Assembly (NCBI GenBank): GCA_008508345.1
Contig: QNGE01000846.1
Coordinates: forward strand, 26,734 to 90,733
Direction of reading: 5' to 3'
DNA: 64,000 nucleotides
Origin: Paragonimus westermani
Taxonomy: Eukaryota; Platyhelminthes; Trematoda; Plagiorchiida; Troglotrematidae
A program made the position numbers and the translations under genes. How positions within the stretch are numbered: the first letter of the stretch is position 1; each line of letters begins with the position of its first letter. Below are positions 1 through 13,159 of this stretch, in pieces. A model generated the notes under the pieces. It was given only the letters and a program-made list of their open reading frames with translations, did not search any database and was not told the DNA's origin.

Positions 1-213
1 AATGTTGGAAAAACCACGCCTCCGATCTGGCCGTCTGTCGTATTTCGCCTGCCCTGCCTCGCCCGTTGGTCCGATCTAGTCGAGCGATGACTCATCCGGT
101 CGCGCACGTTGTCCTTGATCCGATCGCGGCAGGTTTTCGAACGTACCTCCCCACGTTGAGGTATTCGGCCGAGCGTTCGAAAACTCGCACCCCCGACCTG
201 GCAATCCACCACA
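1..213 (-). repeat. Dispersed GC-rich repeat, copy 1 (truncated by window edge)
   Basis: This stretch is a near-identical match to 5171-5385; only a handful of substitutions and a short indel separate the copies by eye. It is visibly richer in CG dinucleotides than its surroundings. On the minus strand both copies keep an open frame with a shared FERSAEYLN motif, so the repeat may be the end of a mobile-element reading frame, but I do not recognise the family. The homology stops sharply after ccaccaca at about 213. The other end lies outside the window. Confidence 0.75.
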
Positions 214-3200
214 ATATGATCGCATCCATTTCGAATAATTGGGCCACATTCTGACGGATATGCGCACTTGATTGCCTGGGTTAGCATAACAACTACGTTT
301 AAGACTTAGATCGTCTCGCACGTGTGTGCCGATCACGCAAGCATTTAACACAGCGGATCCAACCATGGTTACATTGTTGGTCAGTTAATTATCCGGTAGA
401 TATTAGTGATGTAGAGTTTCTATTTAGGTAGCTGTCTACTCTTTCAAAAGGTGAACCACTAGATATTTATTGGATGAAGGTCTGTTAATGGATGACCTAC
501 TACACGGGGGGTCCTGTGGATGAGGAGTACGTTTCCCCCACGATACCCAGTATGATAAGACCGTGAAATTCCGTTGAACGTGTGGTTTCTTTTAACCCAA
601 CGTCTCTGCTGGTCCTTACCACTATCCGTTGCTCAACCTTCTTTAGGTCAAGTATGTATGCTCGTTCCCACTCGTGGGCAGAATATGATAGTAAACCTGG
701 GATGGAGTGTCACTTAATTTTTAGGCTAAAATTTTTCCCGTCTAAACCCCATAGATCTGGTTTACACACAATTACTTAGTTTAATGTTTGGAAACCAATA
801 ATCAACAGTGTTCTTTATGAATGTATAGAGTATTCGGAAAATCAGAGGATAACGAGTCACTCGAGAAGACCAAGGTTCAGTAAGTGGGCTTTATCCGTCT
901 TAGTCTGATAGTACAGACATAATGAAAAGTGTATATGGATATTGGCAGACAGTAGTGTGGAAGTCAACCTTCACGGCATTCTCCACGTTGACAAAATTGA
1001 GCGGCAAATGATCACTCATTGTTTCACAAAAACGGTTGGATCGTTTGAGTTAGGAATGTGGTCTTTGTGACTAGTTTGTGTTGGATCGCTGTTGGTGAAC
1101 TGAGGAACTGCAGTTCCTGTGCCCCTAAGCATTTAGGCCTCTGAGGCTGTAGTGGCTTGTTCGTTTTGCCATCTCGTGAGATCCTCTAAGTTGATTGGCG
1201 GATTCTGTGTGGTCGTGAGCTCCTTGGACATGCAGGGTTCGTTCACGTCATGACATGGGGACGCCGTTTCGAAGCAATACTTAACTGAGTTAGTTAGGTT
1301 TTTTGACCTTCCGTTTTAATTCCTATTGGTAACCGGAACAGAAATAAGCCTATGCAAAAAGCGTTTGGTAGAAACAGCCTCCTCTTTCCTACAAAATTGG
1401 CGAACACGGCCGTATTACGGACTGCACTCGAGCAGCTCGACTTCTTCAACTATGGGGTCGTACTTCGAGGTTCGAGGATTTTTCTCAACAGAGTTGAGCC
1501 CGGTGACATTAACCAAGTCAAAAACGAAGTACTCGAGGTTGACTTCCTGTTGACTGAAAGCTTCTGATATAGAGCAGCACTGGCGGACGTGAATAACGGT
1601 GGCGACGTAGAGCGAGGTGCGTCAAGATTAACATAGTCCTACTTATTCCAGTCCATATTCCTTGCTTTTAATGCCAGAAAGGTCGCATTCCACAAAGTTA
1701 CTTGTGGATGCCACACTGGACCGTTTATCGAAGTGCCGCAAAAATCTTTCAGTGCGACTGCCGTTAGTAAAGAACCCGTGTTACGATGAATGTTCGAAGA
1801 CATAGCGTATACTGCAAATAGTTGACAGAGACAGTGAATGACTGGCCGATATCATATTTGTACATGCAGAAGCAAACAAGAAACGCGTGTACTCATCGTT
1901 GATAGTTGCCACATATTTGTTTTGATGAGTATGGAGTATTGGTCTTTTGAAATGAACCCTAAACCATTTAAGTAGCTGCGTAGCTTGAACAACATATTGT
2001 ACAGCGGGTTAAAAAAAGGTAGCCTAACTTCCTCACGTGCGTCACACTGGTTACTCACTGATTTGACCGCTTCCAAAGAAAACGAATTTCTCGAATGATA
2101 CCGGGCTAATACAGGGAATTATGTAGCTCCTTCGGATGTGGATGGTTACGGAGAGAAACGCCAATTGCACGATACAATGGGTCGTCAAAATGTTTGTTAG
2201 GCCCACAATGATAAATACATCCCACAGGTTACGAGACGATTCGATCTTTTATTATGAAATTCTTTCACTCTGAAATTTAACGTTTTTCCCGCTTCAAAAG
2301 AACGGCATGTTCTGCTTGGCTACCGCTTTGAAATGAGTTCCAATGGCATAGTACCTCCAACTTCTGACAGCTCTAAAATTGGCGTTGGATATTCTTTTAT
2401 GGCCGAATGGTACCGTTCAGTCGAGAACATGAGAATGCTGCTGGTTGGTCATTATGACTAATTGACGCGACAGTGACCATGTCGGAAACGCTGTTGGAAC
2501 CGTCCAACGGTATAGTAACCAGTGTGCTTCCTGCTGTGGAAACACGTACGACAATAAGAACAAAAGTTCAGCCCACTGATGCGTTGTGAATTTTTGTCGA
2601 TCCTGAGAAATAGTGTACAGGGAAGGCGTAAGCTGGAAAGGCACGGAGCGAGCTCTCTAGCCCCGGGGAGGAAGTAGGAGAGTAACAGCTTGACTAAAAC
2701 AAGTTGGATAAGAATGTGAAATCATCAAGTGTACAATGAAGTGCGACCACAAGTATTCTATTTGTAGTAGTCGCTACGGCATGTTTTTACGACAGGTGGC
2801 CCACCATAATCTGTAGTAGTCACCGTTGCTTTTTGTAGCTCACGCTTTAGTGTGCAAAAGGCTCATTCGAAATCCTTCAACAACAGATAAGTTGCTGCAA
2901 CTCAGTGGATGGGCTTCATGGTTAAAGAGATAAACCCGCTGTGTATAGTTTGGGAATGGCCCTACATGTTGTGACGACGTCATGAAGTGGATCCAGTTTA
3001 CGTAGTGCGTGGAATCGTTTCGAATACGGCTTCGCGGTCCAGTGTGACATCTCATATCAGAGAAGATTGGTAGAACGCACCGTGACACTTTTGCTTCCGT
3101 TGAAGGTAGTGTCAAGAAATTTTCGGGGTTCGCAACATGCTCCGACTTTTTATTCCCATAAGTTGACGTGTCCACACACAAACATCAATAAGTCTTTCGA

Positions 3201-4980
3201 TTTCAATGGCTTTCTCGATTGTTTGTTGGAGCCAGACAGTCCGGTTGGTGGTACAAGTCTTTTCAAGTTGCAAACGCTTAGCTCTGATGAGGATTTGATG
3301 ATAGGCACTTCACTGGTTCATAGTATCGCGGATTTTGCACCCATCAACTTTTAGTCAAGCTAATCAATTCAGGATAGAGGATATGCATCCGTCTATGTAT
3401 GTCAGTTGATGGTTTGGCCATACTGGGTTCGTGCTTCTGGTTTGTTGTCATCAGGATTTTTGATCTCCAAAAAGGAGTTGAATGGTTCAACAACTTCTCT
3501 TCGATGTTAATTTTGAGCTTCACGCCTGATAAACTGTTGCTCTTGTAGCAACTAACGTCTCGATTGTGGGGAAATGGATAAGCAATCTTGCGCCACATTT
3601 TCGAACAACAGTGGTAGCTGAGATTAAACTGCTGACGTCCCGCGAATGGAAAACGGTGGCTTGGTGCCATCAACAGGAATCTTTGTGTTTGTGATGATTG
3701 GGGAAATCGTGTGCAGGTAAGATACTGGAACCTAGATTGGACAAGGTAACATGTTGGCATTCAGAATTTTCGTAAGACAGCTTCATGTAGCAGTGACCAA
3801 GAGTGATTCTGAGAACCTGCACTGATACCATCATGACCTTACTTCGCGAAGGCTTCATCTGTCAACGTTGTTCATGGAATACCTGGAAAGAAATGTTACT
3901 TTTGGAGTTTTGCATGTTTACAAAGGCTTGCGCTGGAATTGATGAGAGCCTGAGGGACAGCCGCTGAAAGATAGCTGGGCGATATCATGGTCGGGGCGAT
4001 GGGGATTGTAGGGTTAACTTATGAGAAGATTTGCTTCAAAGGTCTTCTCGGGTAAATGTTTGGAAAATTCCCTTTCTTCCCACGGGACTTACATGTGGTC
4101 TTTTTTGGTGGGCATTTAAAAAGTGACGTGTGTAACCACGGTAGAGGCAAAAGAAACAAGTAACGGCAGAAAAAGCATTATCTGAGGTCATGACAACACG
4201 AGATTTATTAAGAACAGTCCGGTCATTGAAAATGGAGCCACATGGTAACGTCGGTTTCAAACCTGGGTAAAATTGACTACCCCTAAGCCCCTTCAAGTGA
4301 TTTGGTTTGTTCGATGTTGGTTCTTTGATCCAGTGTCATTTGCTCGAAGATTCTTTGAAGTATGTAGCTGTTGGTGGGGGACGCTTGGTTGTAGTGCTGT
4401 TCTGTAGTGATCGCGCAAAACGTGTGATCTTCCGCAAGAAAATCTAACTTCCGAACGAACTAATTGCAATTCCAGTCCTCCTCCTTGCTATCTTGTTTCT
4501 AACGTGTATTAAACGAGCACTCGGTCTTCCGGTTGGATGTACATGGAATTTATTTTCGCTTCGGTTGTTGCAAATGTTGAACGGTCGCGGTTGTGTTCAT
4601 AAACAGCTGAAGAGATATAGTTGGTTAATGTCATCCGTTTTTCTCGCTGATGATCTTCAGCAAGTTATAGGAAGTTTATGAAGGTCTCGTGCAAGTTGCT
4701 CCATTGCTTTGAAATGTCAGAAGAGTGAGGGTCCGTATTACACCGTTTGAGTTCTAACAGCCCATCCATGGAAAATGATTTGTTAAGTATTCGATAAACC
4801 AGTTGGGAGATAGTAAGCTACTATGGAAGGCTTAGTCTCCTTAAACAGCCTCTATCTGTAGTGAGAAAGCGTCCAATATAGCACAATCTTTATTGTCCAA
4901 ATCGCCAGTCACATGCAACGCGCACTCTCTCGTTTATGAGTCATAATCCCAACCCACAACACCACCCGGTTTCCGTTCAC
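214..4980. other. No recognisable gene; intergenic or intronic DNA
   Basis: I see only short frames without family motifs, the longest about 138 codons on the minus strand at 3344-3760. A 16-bp perfect palindrome lies at 1103-1118. The minus strand at 1330-1567 weakly resembles the C-terminal end of an LTR-element integrase, but not well enough to call. Confidence 0.5.
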
Positions 4981-4999
4981 ACGTCGTGTGCACTTCTAA

Positions 5000-5385
5000 C
5001 CGGTTTACGTGTGTGATCGGCACCTTCTATCGGGGGGTTTTCCGCTTGCCATTCCTCGTCTGTTTGTCCGATTTCGTTGCGCGATGGCTCGTCCGGCTGC
5101 TCTTGCTGTCCGCCATCCACCCAATGTTGGCCTTGACCGTATTCCAACATCGTGTCGAGATGTTCCTCTAAATGTTGGAAAAACCACGCCTCCGATCTGG
5201 CCGTCTGTCGTATTTCGCCTGCCCTGCCTCGCCCGTTGGTCCGATCCAGTCGAGCGATGACTCATCCGGTCGCGCACGTTGTTCTTGATTCGATCGCGGC
5301 AGGCTTTTGAACGTACCTCCCCCCGCGTTGAGGTATTCGGCCGAGCGTTCGAAAACTCGCACCTCCGACCTGACAATCCACCACA
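5000..5385 (-). repeat. Dispersed GC-rich repeat, copy 2
   Basis: The segment 5171-5385 matches 1-213. The CG-rich composition continues upstream to about 5000, so this copy appears longer and shows sequence missing from copy 1. An inverted repeat of nine bases (ttccaacat at 5142-5150, atgttggaa at 5172-5180) sits where copy 1 is cut by the window edge. The minus strand carries an open frame of about 100 codons across the repeat with the same FERSAEYLNAGG stretch as copy 1. The element type is unknown; a degenerate retrotransposon end or a SINE-like unit are both possible. Confidence 0.7.
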
Positions 5386-7490
5386 TATCCACCTTATTAC
5401 GATGGTACAGTTGCAATGAAGGGAGATATGGATTTTCGCAGGTGATAATGACGAGGTACGAATTCATTACGGAATACACCTACTTCTATTTTTGTTCATG
5501 TTGGACTGTATAGTGCTATTTATGAAACTATTGACTTAGAAGTAAAGTGCTCCGGCCACTATTCATGTGGTCCAACTGTCATGGGTAACCGTCTGTGTTT
5601 GCATAATAGGATTTAGCTCACGTGTAACGTTATACGCTACATGACGGCGAACATCATGAGGTGTGAAAACTGCAAATTTCTCGAACTACTTGCTAACCTT
5701 GGATCGTTTATGAGCTCAATCTAATCATCCTGTTGTATTTGTACTTCTTTCCACTCAATTTGTCCATATTTTTGGAGTAGGAACAGAGCAACATTGGTGA
5801 TTTAGTAATGCTGGACAAGTCAGGAGGACATTTTGTAAACATTTGTACCCAGGCGGAACTCTTGCATAAAGCCATTGATGATGGAAGCCAACGTAGTAAA
5901 CCTTTGTAAATGTATCTACAGTCTGTGAATGCGTGGGTCGATCATAACGAATAAAACAACCGATAACGACACGGCGGGTAGCGGAACAACGGATATTAAC
6001 TAGCAAACGGGGAAGTATGCGCACTTTAACTCGGAAATTCCCAATCAAACTGTTCACCTTGGGCTTACGCAGAAAGAAGATTGATCTTCAAACAGAGCTT
6101 TATTATGGTGCTCAGCCCGAAGACAACATGATGGAACTGGTTTATATTTATAGGATTTGTGAGCGATAAGAAATCAAGTTCGACAAACGGACCAGACGAA
6201 CGATACAGTGAGGCCCTCAGAAAGAGGGCGTGTATGTAGGGTGCCGAGAATAGTAACGAAGGGTCACAAAATTTTGTGAAGGGTGTAGAATCACATATCC
6301 GTGTGAAGGCTACTTGAAATAATGTTTTAGGCCTTTGCTGAGGCAAGTGGAATTGGAAACTTCCACATAAATTATTATTTATGTATATTTACCTTGGGTC
6401 TATGTTCAGTTGAATGATCTTATATCTATCGAAGGTGGACTTATCAAGACCCCAGTTGGGGAATTTTCTTAACAGGATGGGGATGATTATCTCTGTTCAA
6501 AACTTTGGAAAATTCAGGTTATCGTCTAACTATACTATATTCCGACCCAAAAGTCTACAGGAAACAGCAGGTTTACAGCGTTCAACTGTACCCTTCGGCG
6601 GCCAAATTTGACCTTGACCGGAGATAGTTATACGGTATTGCGCTGGGTGATGCCTCTCGTTCGACCCAGATTTTACAGAAGCGGTTGGAAACATTAAATT
6701 GTGATGTGTTGTTCGGAGACTGACAGCGGCGCCAGTCTTAGGTTGAATAACGAAGCTATAGGACTGTTGGCAAGTTTGTATGCCCGGAAATCTGCCTGCT
6801 TGGTGACGGAAACGTGGGGAACGAAGTTGGGATCCATGGCTCTAAGAGTATGGCAGTCGTCTTAATCTTAGTCAATCCCTAGTGTCAAGAAGACAACTAA
6901 CTCAAAACACATGTTGAATCACTGTCACTAGGAGTTCAGTACACCGGTGAGAAGTGTGTTCATCAAAAGACGATTTATACTGTGGTAAAGTGTCTGACAA
7001 TCAAATAGTGTGTGCTGAATCAGCGCAAGTAGTCAGTATCACGGCTTTAGTGTAGTTGGAATTCTTTTGAACCCTGTTTCGCATACCAAGTGTAGAGACC
7101 GGTGGTTTCCGGGTGCAATCGGATATCGGATTAGTAAGTTTGGTGCAAAAAGGAAAAGACCTTGTGAGTTAATGGAACACCTGAGCCCAGTATTTTTGAG
7201 CATAAATTGGTGACCTATCGGCATCGGGTTCACGACAGCCAACTATGCGAACAGCACGGTAACCCAAACATAAATGGAATACACTCCAGTCCGGTTGATT
7301 CGCACTGCTGGAGAAGTTTGACCGATGTGATGTTGTGTGAATGAACCTTTTTTGTTTTTAGTTAACTCGGAAAATATGTAATCTTCTTACGTTCTGGCTA
7401 TAATTGACGGTTGTCTCGCAGTAGGGGCTCAGAGCTACTTCCGACTGTGGATGTGCTGCCGTTTCCATTTTGCCTACTTACGTATTGCGA
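5386..7490. other. No recognisable gene
   Basis: Only short frames without conserved motifs are present on either strand. I see no tRNA-like boxes and no retroelement motifs. Confidence 0.5.
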
Positions 7491-7494
7491 GTAG

Positions 7495-7700
7495 TGTAGA
7501 TCATTGTAAGATATCCGCACCAAATGTAGTACGAATGAAGTTGAATAGTTTGGGCGTCTTGTTTAACATGTTATTGATAAACAGATTGGCAATAACACAA
7601 TGTTACGAGCAAGTTGTAATACTCTACGTTTCAACCACCTCGGATGGTCTTCCTCAGGAGTGTTGTAATCGAAATCATTGGCCCAAAATACCATACATGT
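7495..7700 (-). mobile_element. Penelope-like element untranslated-end repeat
   Basis: This segment shares a run of matching blocks with 31195-31345: a ttagtacgaat block, agtttgggcgtc, attgataaacag, and the aatactctac...ccacct...atgg...ttcctca block. The last block, read on the minus strand, has the form of the hammerhead ribozyme known from the terminal repeats of Penelope-like elements (see 7621-7661). I therefore read it as a PLE terminal/untranslated piece. No reverse transcriptase frame is visible immediately beside it, so it is probably a truncated or solo copy. Confidence 0.5.
7621..7661 (-). ncRNA. Candidate minimal hammerhead ribozyme (PLE type)
   Basis: Read on the minus strand, the core boxes occur in the right order. 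CTGAGGA (7657-7651) fits the CUGANGA box. An imperfect hairpin with an ACCA/TGGT stem (7650-7633) is stem II. GAAA follows at 7632-7629, then CGTA (7628-7625). ACTC (7661-7658) can pair with GAGT (7624-7621) as stem I. AC/GT would form a very short stem III with no loop, placing cleavage after GTA at 7625. Such minimal stem III hammerheads, thought to act as dimers, are established for Penelope-like retroelements. A copy at 31303-31345 has lost the core boxes. Activity is inferred only. Confidence 0.5.
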
Positions 7701-10700
7701 GACCCAACACAGGTATTTTCGGTCACATTACATGGTGTGGCTGCAGAAGTGCATGTCGGAAAAGTACGCAGCCAGGGGACACAAAAACTGGCAAACTTAT
7801 ACTGAGCGTGCGTTCACAAAGAGGATGACTGGTTGCTTACTCCCACATCGCTACCCACTTTATCAGGGTTACCACGGTTTGCTTGCATGACCGCCTGTTT
7901 CGAACCGCGTACTACTCTGTTTGGAAAGTTACTGAAAACCCCATCCCCAAACATATCTTCAGTCAGATTATACTAATCCTAATTCATCAGTAGGCGTTTA
8001 AGCATCAGTATGGATTTTTGGTGTGTTATTGCTGATACTCAGAAGTGAAAACGAAGCGTTTGTTGTCATAATTGAATTAACTCAAACGGCAGTGAGCTTA
8101 AGTTTATTTGGATCAAAGGCTTGACCAGCAAATGAAACATGAACGATGGGAGCTAAATTCATGGAGCACACATGAGCAATTTCATCTCCAGACGGATGTC
8201 TACGCAATTCGATCAGTCCTAAACTGTGTATGTGCAATCGCAGTGGTTTGGCGAACCCTGGGAAATAACTTATTTGGCAAACGCGAAGTTCTTGAGGCAC
8301 CTTATTCCTGGTGTATACGTATAAGAGATGTCCGAGATTTCAATTGCCCGATTTGGGGTTATTGTAAATGAACGCAACAGGAGTGATAAACAATAAACTG
8401 TTGAACGCTGATAAGGCAGTCCATAAGTCGAAAATTCACAGTAACAAAATGCAATCATGCACTTCACGCAAAATAAAACTGTCATGCCATAGATCAAGTG
8501 ATAACTTACTCAATATTACATTTCACCGAGAAACTGCTGAGTAAAACCGTGGAGTACAGATTGTATACGGAGTAGATCTTCCGCCGCAATTGAGGCCGTG
8601 ATAACTAAGGGGTTTGGAAACTATTCTATACTCACACTTCCAGCTTTAGAGAACAGATGGTGTCCGTTTCCGTTGTAGATAAGAGTGTTCCTCTTGGGCC
8701 TTTGTTAAACACCGGTGGTATATGGAGGATAATCGAAAACGCTCGTTCTGCGTCTAGCATATGTTCACTCTTCATCAGACGCTTTGATATTATACTGTTG
8801 ACAGCTGTGACGATAAGTTTACTGAGCGATTTTGAGCCATTCTCAGCGATACGTTTCAACAACCTTGTATGTGCGATACACAGCAGGCGTAACTTAAATT
8901 CGTACAAGTTTATTTTACCAGTCTCCCCTTGAAATGCAATAGTGGTCAACTTGTCAACCGATTAATGCCGTATTGATTCCGTTTTCGTCTGCCACTGCCG
9001 ATTTGATTGTTTGACCTACATACTAGATTGTAACCTTTCAAAAGTTTATCAGGTACCATTTCTGTTGTGTTCGTTAACACTAAACTTTAGCCGGTCATTT
9101 TGAAGTCCTATACGTCTCCGTATATGTGAAAATATCAGAAGTTTAGTACTGAAGAAATTCCTCGCGATTCATGATTTTTAGATGATTTACTGGGCATGTC
9201 TTGCAGATAGATCGTTCTCTGCATTTTTTTCGCATCAGTCTTCCAATGTTTCTTCATTTGGTTAGTGTAGATGGTGGTCGGTGGAACGAATGTTGCAGCG
9301 GAACCGGCTGTGTGGATATTTTTAGGTCATCTTCACAGACATGATAATCCGTAGTTGACGCCAGACGGTGGAACGATTGCACAGGCGTAGTCGATTCAAA
9401 CCACACCAACTGAAATACAGCCTCCCATAACCGCATTTTATAACTAGTTTGGTCCTTATAGAATTGAGTGACGGTTATAGAACCGCTATTTAATTCAATA
9501 GCGTGGGAAAACCAGCTGAGCCACCACGTTAAACTTCCTTTGGTAGTTATGCGCATTTGTTGACTGCTTACCAATTCATACATCCACAGTCACGTGAATT
9601 ACGTTGTTTTGGCGGGTATCGCTTCAGCTAATTAATCGACTGTTTTTGATGATTTTCCGATTGTGCATTGATAGTTCGATTACAGTGAATCCATATCTTC
9701 CTGCCCCCTGAGGTTGTGACCTCAAACTGGACAGCGCTCATCAGCAAACGCTCCTGGGAATAATACTTTGGTTTTGTTCATCTGGATGGATTATAACACA
9801 CTTTCTTACACTCATCTGGTTCACACTTCATCAGCATGGATCAGTACGACTCTCCTCTGATTGTCAACCTAAACCATTTAAGGCCGAAAGTGTGTGGAAT
9901 GGCGATTGTATTATTTTACGAAACAGGCTTTCGAACTGACACTCCAAGATTTGTCTCCTCCCTGCCTGAGCTCATTAGGTTCAGGTGCTTATTCGGATAA
10001 TCAACATGTGGGGTATGTGGTACATCATTACAAACAAAAACACTCCCGTGTCTATAACACTTGTCCAGTGACGCCACGTTTGTCATTGCCAAGTTCATGC
10101 ACAGAGGGCACCATTTCGTGACAGAATGCACTTCAATGTTCCTTGTATTTTGCCCGGTTACTTTACTATCTAAACGAGCGCCTTCGCCTTATTGTTGGTG
10201 GGGAGTACAGTGTGATTGTTTGTTTCCACTAGACCGCGTTATGAACCGAGACTACAGCTTCTGATAGCACCACTCATAAAGATGGGTTTATTTGTAAATG
10301 ATGCGTAACCTGATAAACACCGACAGAACGCGACGTTTGCGAGATGAGTCCGTGTCTTACGTGTTTGTCAAACACGAACACTTGAAAACGAAACAAACGA
10401 CGGATCAACTGATAAGCAAATGAACAATTACAAATGATTTCCTCAATCTTGTTTCACATTGACAACGGGTGCTGAGGCAGGCGAGGAGCAACTGTTGAAT
10501 CTTTCGAGGTGCAGAGTAGAGGCTACAGTTAATTGATTATCGTGCCTCCAATAAATCTGAGCGATTTAACGCCTTTGAATGTTGTGAACAAGCGGACTGG
10601 CGTAATCACGCTTCACGTCTGGTCAGCCAAATGGTTAATATTGGGTGACGCTGAACTACTATGCAGCAAGTCCATCGATTCAAGACTGACTTTTGGCCTA

Positions 10701-12760
10701 ACTGTTAGTTTTCACTTCTGGTTGTCAATCCAGCAAAAACTGTCGTTTTTTGCCACAGTCTGGGACCTTTTGAATGTGCACTCAATTGTGACACTTGATG
10801 GGCTAGCCAGGATGGTTGTTTCAGCACGGTACACCTTTCAACAGTTCCAGTTTTTCTGTAAGCTTCCGAATATAAAAAGCTGACTGGCTCTATCGTATAG
10901 TGTTGCAACTATAAGTTGCGTGTACTACATTGACGATGAGCTGAAGAACTTGAGGAACTGCCCAATCCGGCATGCAACATGCTTCATTATTTCATTCGAG
11001 TTTCAGTGCACTAACACACCAACGAAAGTTAATAGGCTATGGTTCTCAGACCCAAACCTATGACGAATGTTAGGATGGAACAAGTTGAACGTACTCAACA
11101 GATTTTCGTCTGTATACTGAACCCTGGAGATTACCAGCCTATCATCCATATACCTCTTCTATAAGACGAACGATCTGAGTGCCTTTGAATCTTCTGATTC
11201 TGATGGTGTGTAATTCGTTCATTCTTCGTTATATTTATTTTTGTCGAATGGTATACGCAGATAAGGTTGGATCACCTCTGTGGGCATTTCGGTGATTCGC
11301 TTCTTGTTCAGTGTGGGCTATGTGACTGGGGTGTTACGTTTTCCACTCAATGATTGGTTGTTTCACGCCTGCGTCCAGCTCGACTGACCTTGACGATCAG
11401 ATGTCTTCGCTTCTGCCTATCACAAATGTAGTGGGTTATTGCAAAGGAATGAAGTCACAGCTTCTACATCCACCGTCAGCGCTCAGCGACCCCCCGTGAA
11501 CCTAGATCCGGGAGGTTACAACACCACACGAGTAGGTTTGGGGACATCTGAATGCATTATGGCTGACAAACCGTTCTATCTCATCTTTATAAACAGAGGT
11601 TAGTGCAGTCAGTATGAGATGGTCCAAACCAGTTGGTTTGCATCACCGTAAGTCGGCAGACAATAGAAAGAAACTTCATATTGTAGTGTTTACTTTTTGG
11701 ATAAGCATATATTGCCAAACATTCTAACTGGATCTGTTCAGTCAAACCTGACCGCAAGTTTTGCCATCGGAACTGAACCTTCGTTGATGGTGTTCTAGCT
11801 TCTTGAGGTTGCTTCTAGTCAGTGCATATCATGTTTGACCAATGACCGTCCAACAGGCAAGTATTCTGTCACCGAGCTTGAGCTTGGTCAACAAACCGAA
11901 GCACAAAGCCAAGCTACTCGGGTTGCTCTGACTGTCGTTCGCCTACCACCATTACTGCTTGCGAGTGAGAGAACACATTGACAAATGTGTCTACTCCTTA
12001 TACACACGTACAGACCTGTGGTCAGTATACATGTTTCGGATAGTGAGCTTACAACAGAAAGGAAACATTGGCTAAGACGATATGAAACGATCATAAACTG
12101 GTGATAACATGCTTAGAAATAATCGGCAAAAGTTAGTTGGTAACTGACAATCTTCTATAGGCCACTTATGAATGGTAGACTCGTCGGAACAAGGATAAAT
12201 ACTCAATTTAGGTAAGATCACTTAGCTGTGTATGGGGTTCTTTGAATAGGCATGTAGCCAGTGACGGCGCTGAATATCCTAGCTTACACGGAGAACAGAT
12301 CGTAGCCCCCAGCAACAGTGGTTTGCCCATCTGACTCAAAAGTGCACAACATATATTGGTATTTCTTGGGACGAACTATACATAAGGTCAGAATTTGATT
12401 ATGGTGGTGCTTTTGGCATACGTTTAAAATGGAATTTTCTATAAACATTGCAGGCTAACTTGCATACACAAAACGGATGCGCATTACACCTGAACACCTT
12501 CCCAACTGACTGTGCACGTAATCACTGTGTGGTCTGTGAGTAGCCTATAGACAGTGACGACAAGTCTCTTGGTTTGCAAGGGACACCACTCAAATCGCGG
12601 ATCTGTACACGCGTGGAAATTCATGGGCGGATGTTTACAGACGGAATAATCTCCATAAGCGAAAACACTGTAAAGTATCTGCTCCAACTGCATCCTGCGG
12701 AACGTGATATTGTCTTCCAGCATTTTCAGGTACTTTCACAATATTAAATCAAAGCAACTA
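7701..12760. other. No recognisable gene
   Basis: Several frames of 90-116 codons exist (both strands at 8632-8949, minus at 9254-9583, plus at 10533-10883), but none shows a family motif or convincing exon borders. A short perfect hairpin (seven-base arms, three-base loop) lies at 10360-10376. I treat the whole stretch as intergenic or intronic. Confidence 0.45.
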
Positions 12761-12764
12761 CTGA

Positions 12765-12980
12765 TAGCTTGAAGCTTGGTTGACCAAAATTGATCACTAC
12801 TCAGATGTGATCGCAGTCTTCACATTCGAGTAGACTTTCCAACCATCCTGTTTAGAAGAGAAGCATTTGCCTCAAGTTTCGATCACTCAGTGCACCTCCT
12901 TATCAAAACCGCTATTCGAACTCCGATTATGCTTTAAGAGGCAACTGTGTTGCTCACTGCACCAGTGGCCTGGCAATAAT
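12765..12980 (-). mobile_element. tRNA-derived SINE, copy A
   Basis: On the minus strand the head contains an A-box-like GCAGTGAGCAAC followed by GGTTGCCTC-like sequence and a B-box-like GAGTTCGAATAG, the layout of an RNA polymerase III internal promoter. The body continues with a block (aagactgcgatcac...) shared with the copies at 24781, 37160 and 61084, so this is a dispersed family and not a tRNA gene. The B box is imperfect and the head folds poorly, so the copy is likely inactive. A second B-box-like GGCCGGGACTAGAACTC lies just upstream at about 13120-13135. Confidence 0.6.
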
Positions 12981-13159
12981 AGCAACCGAACTTTCCTAAA
13001 GGATTTCAAAAGGAGACACAGTAATTGCTTTGTTAATTCCTTTGGATGATCCAGGCGATAAAGACTTCCCTCCGGATGAAAATCAGAGAAATCGTTAGAC
13101 TGTCGAACGAGCTGAGTTCTAGTCCCGGCCATGGCAACGATATACACTAATAACAATCC

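Noticed and set aside
1330..1567. Minus-strand similarity to an LTR-element integrase end (SKYDPIVEEVELLECSP) and a plus-strand 71-codon frame
   Set aside because: The resemblance rests on one short stretch with no neighbouring integrase or RT sequence; either strand could be chance.
8632..8949. Two overlapping frames of 105 (minus) and 91 (plus) codons
   Set aside because: Neither shows a domain, splice sites or codon bias; open frames on both strands over the same stretch point to composition.
9735..9765. ctgatgagcg on the minus strand as a hammerhead box
   Set aside because: No GAAA box follows at a usable distance.
10340..10400. gatgagtccgtg followed by a hairpin and gaaac, resembling a hammerhead core on the plus strand
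   Set aside because: The CTGA box is incomplete and the stem II partner of gtcc is missing; the hairpin alone is not a ribozyme.
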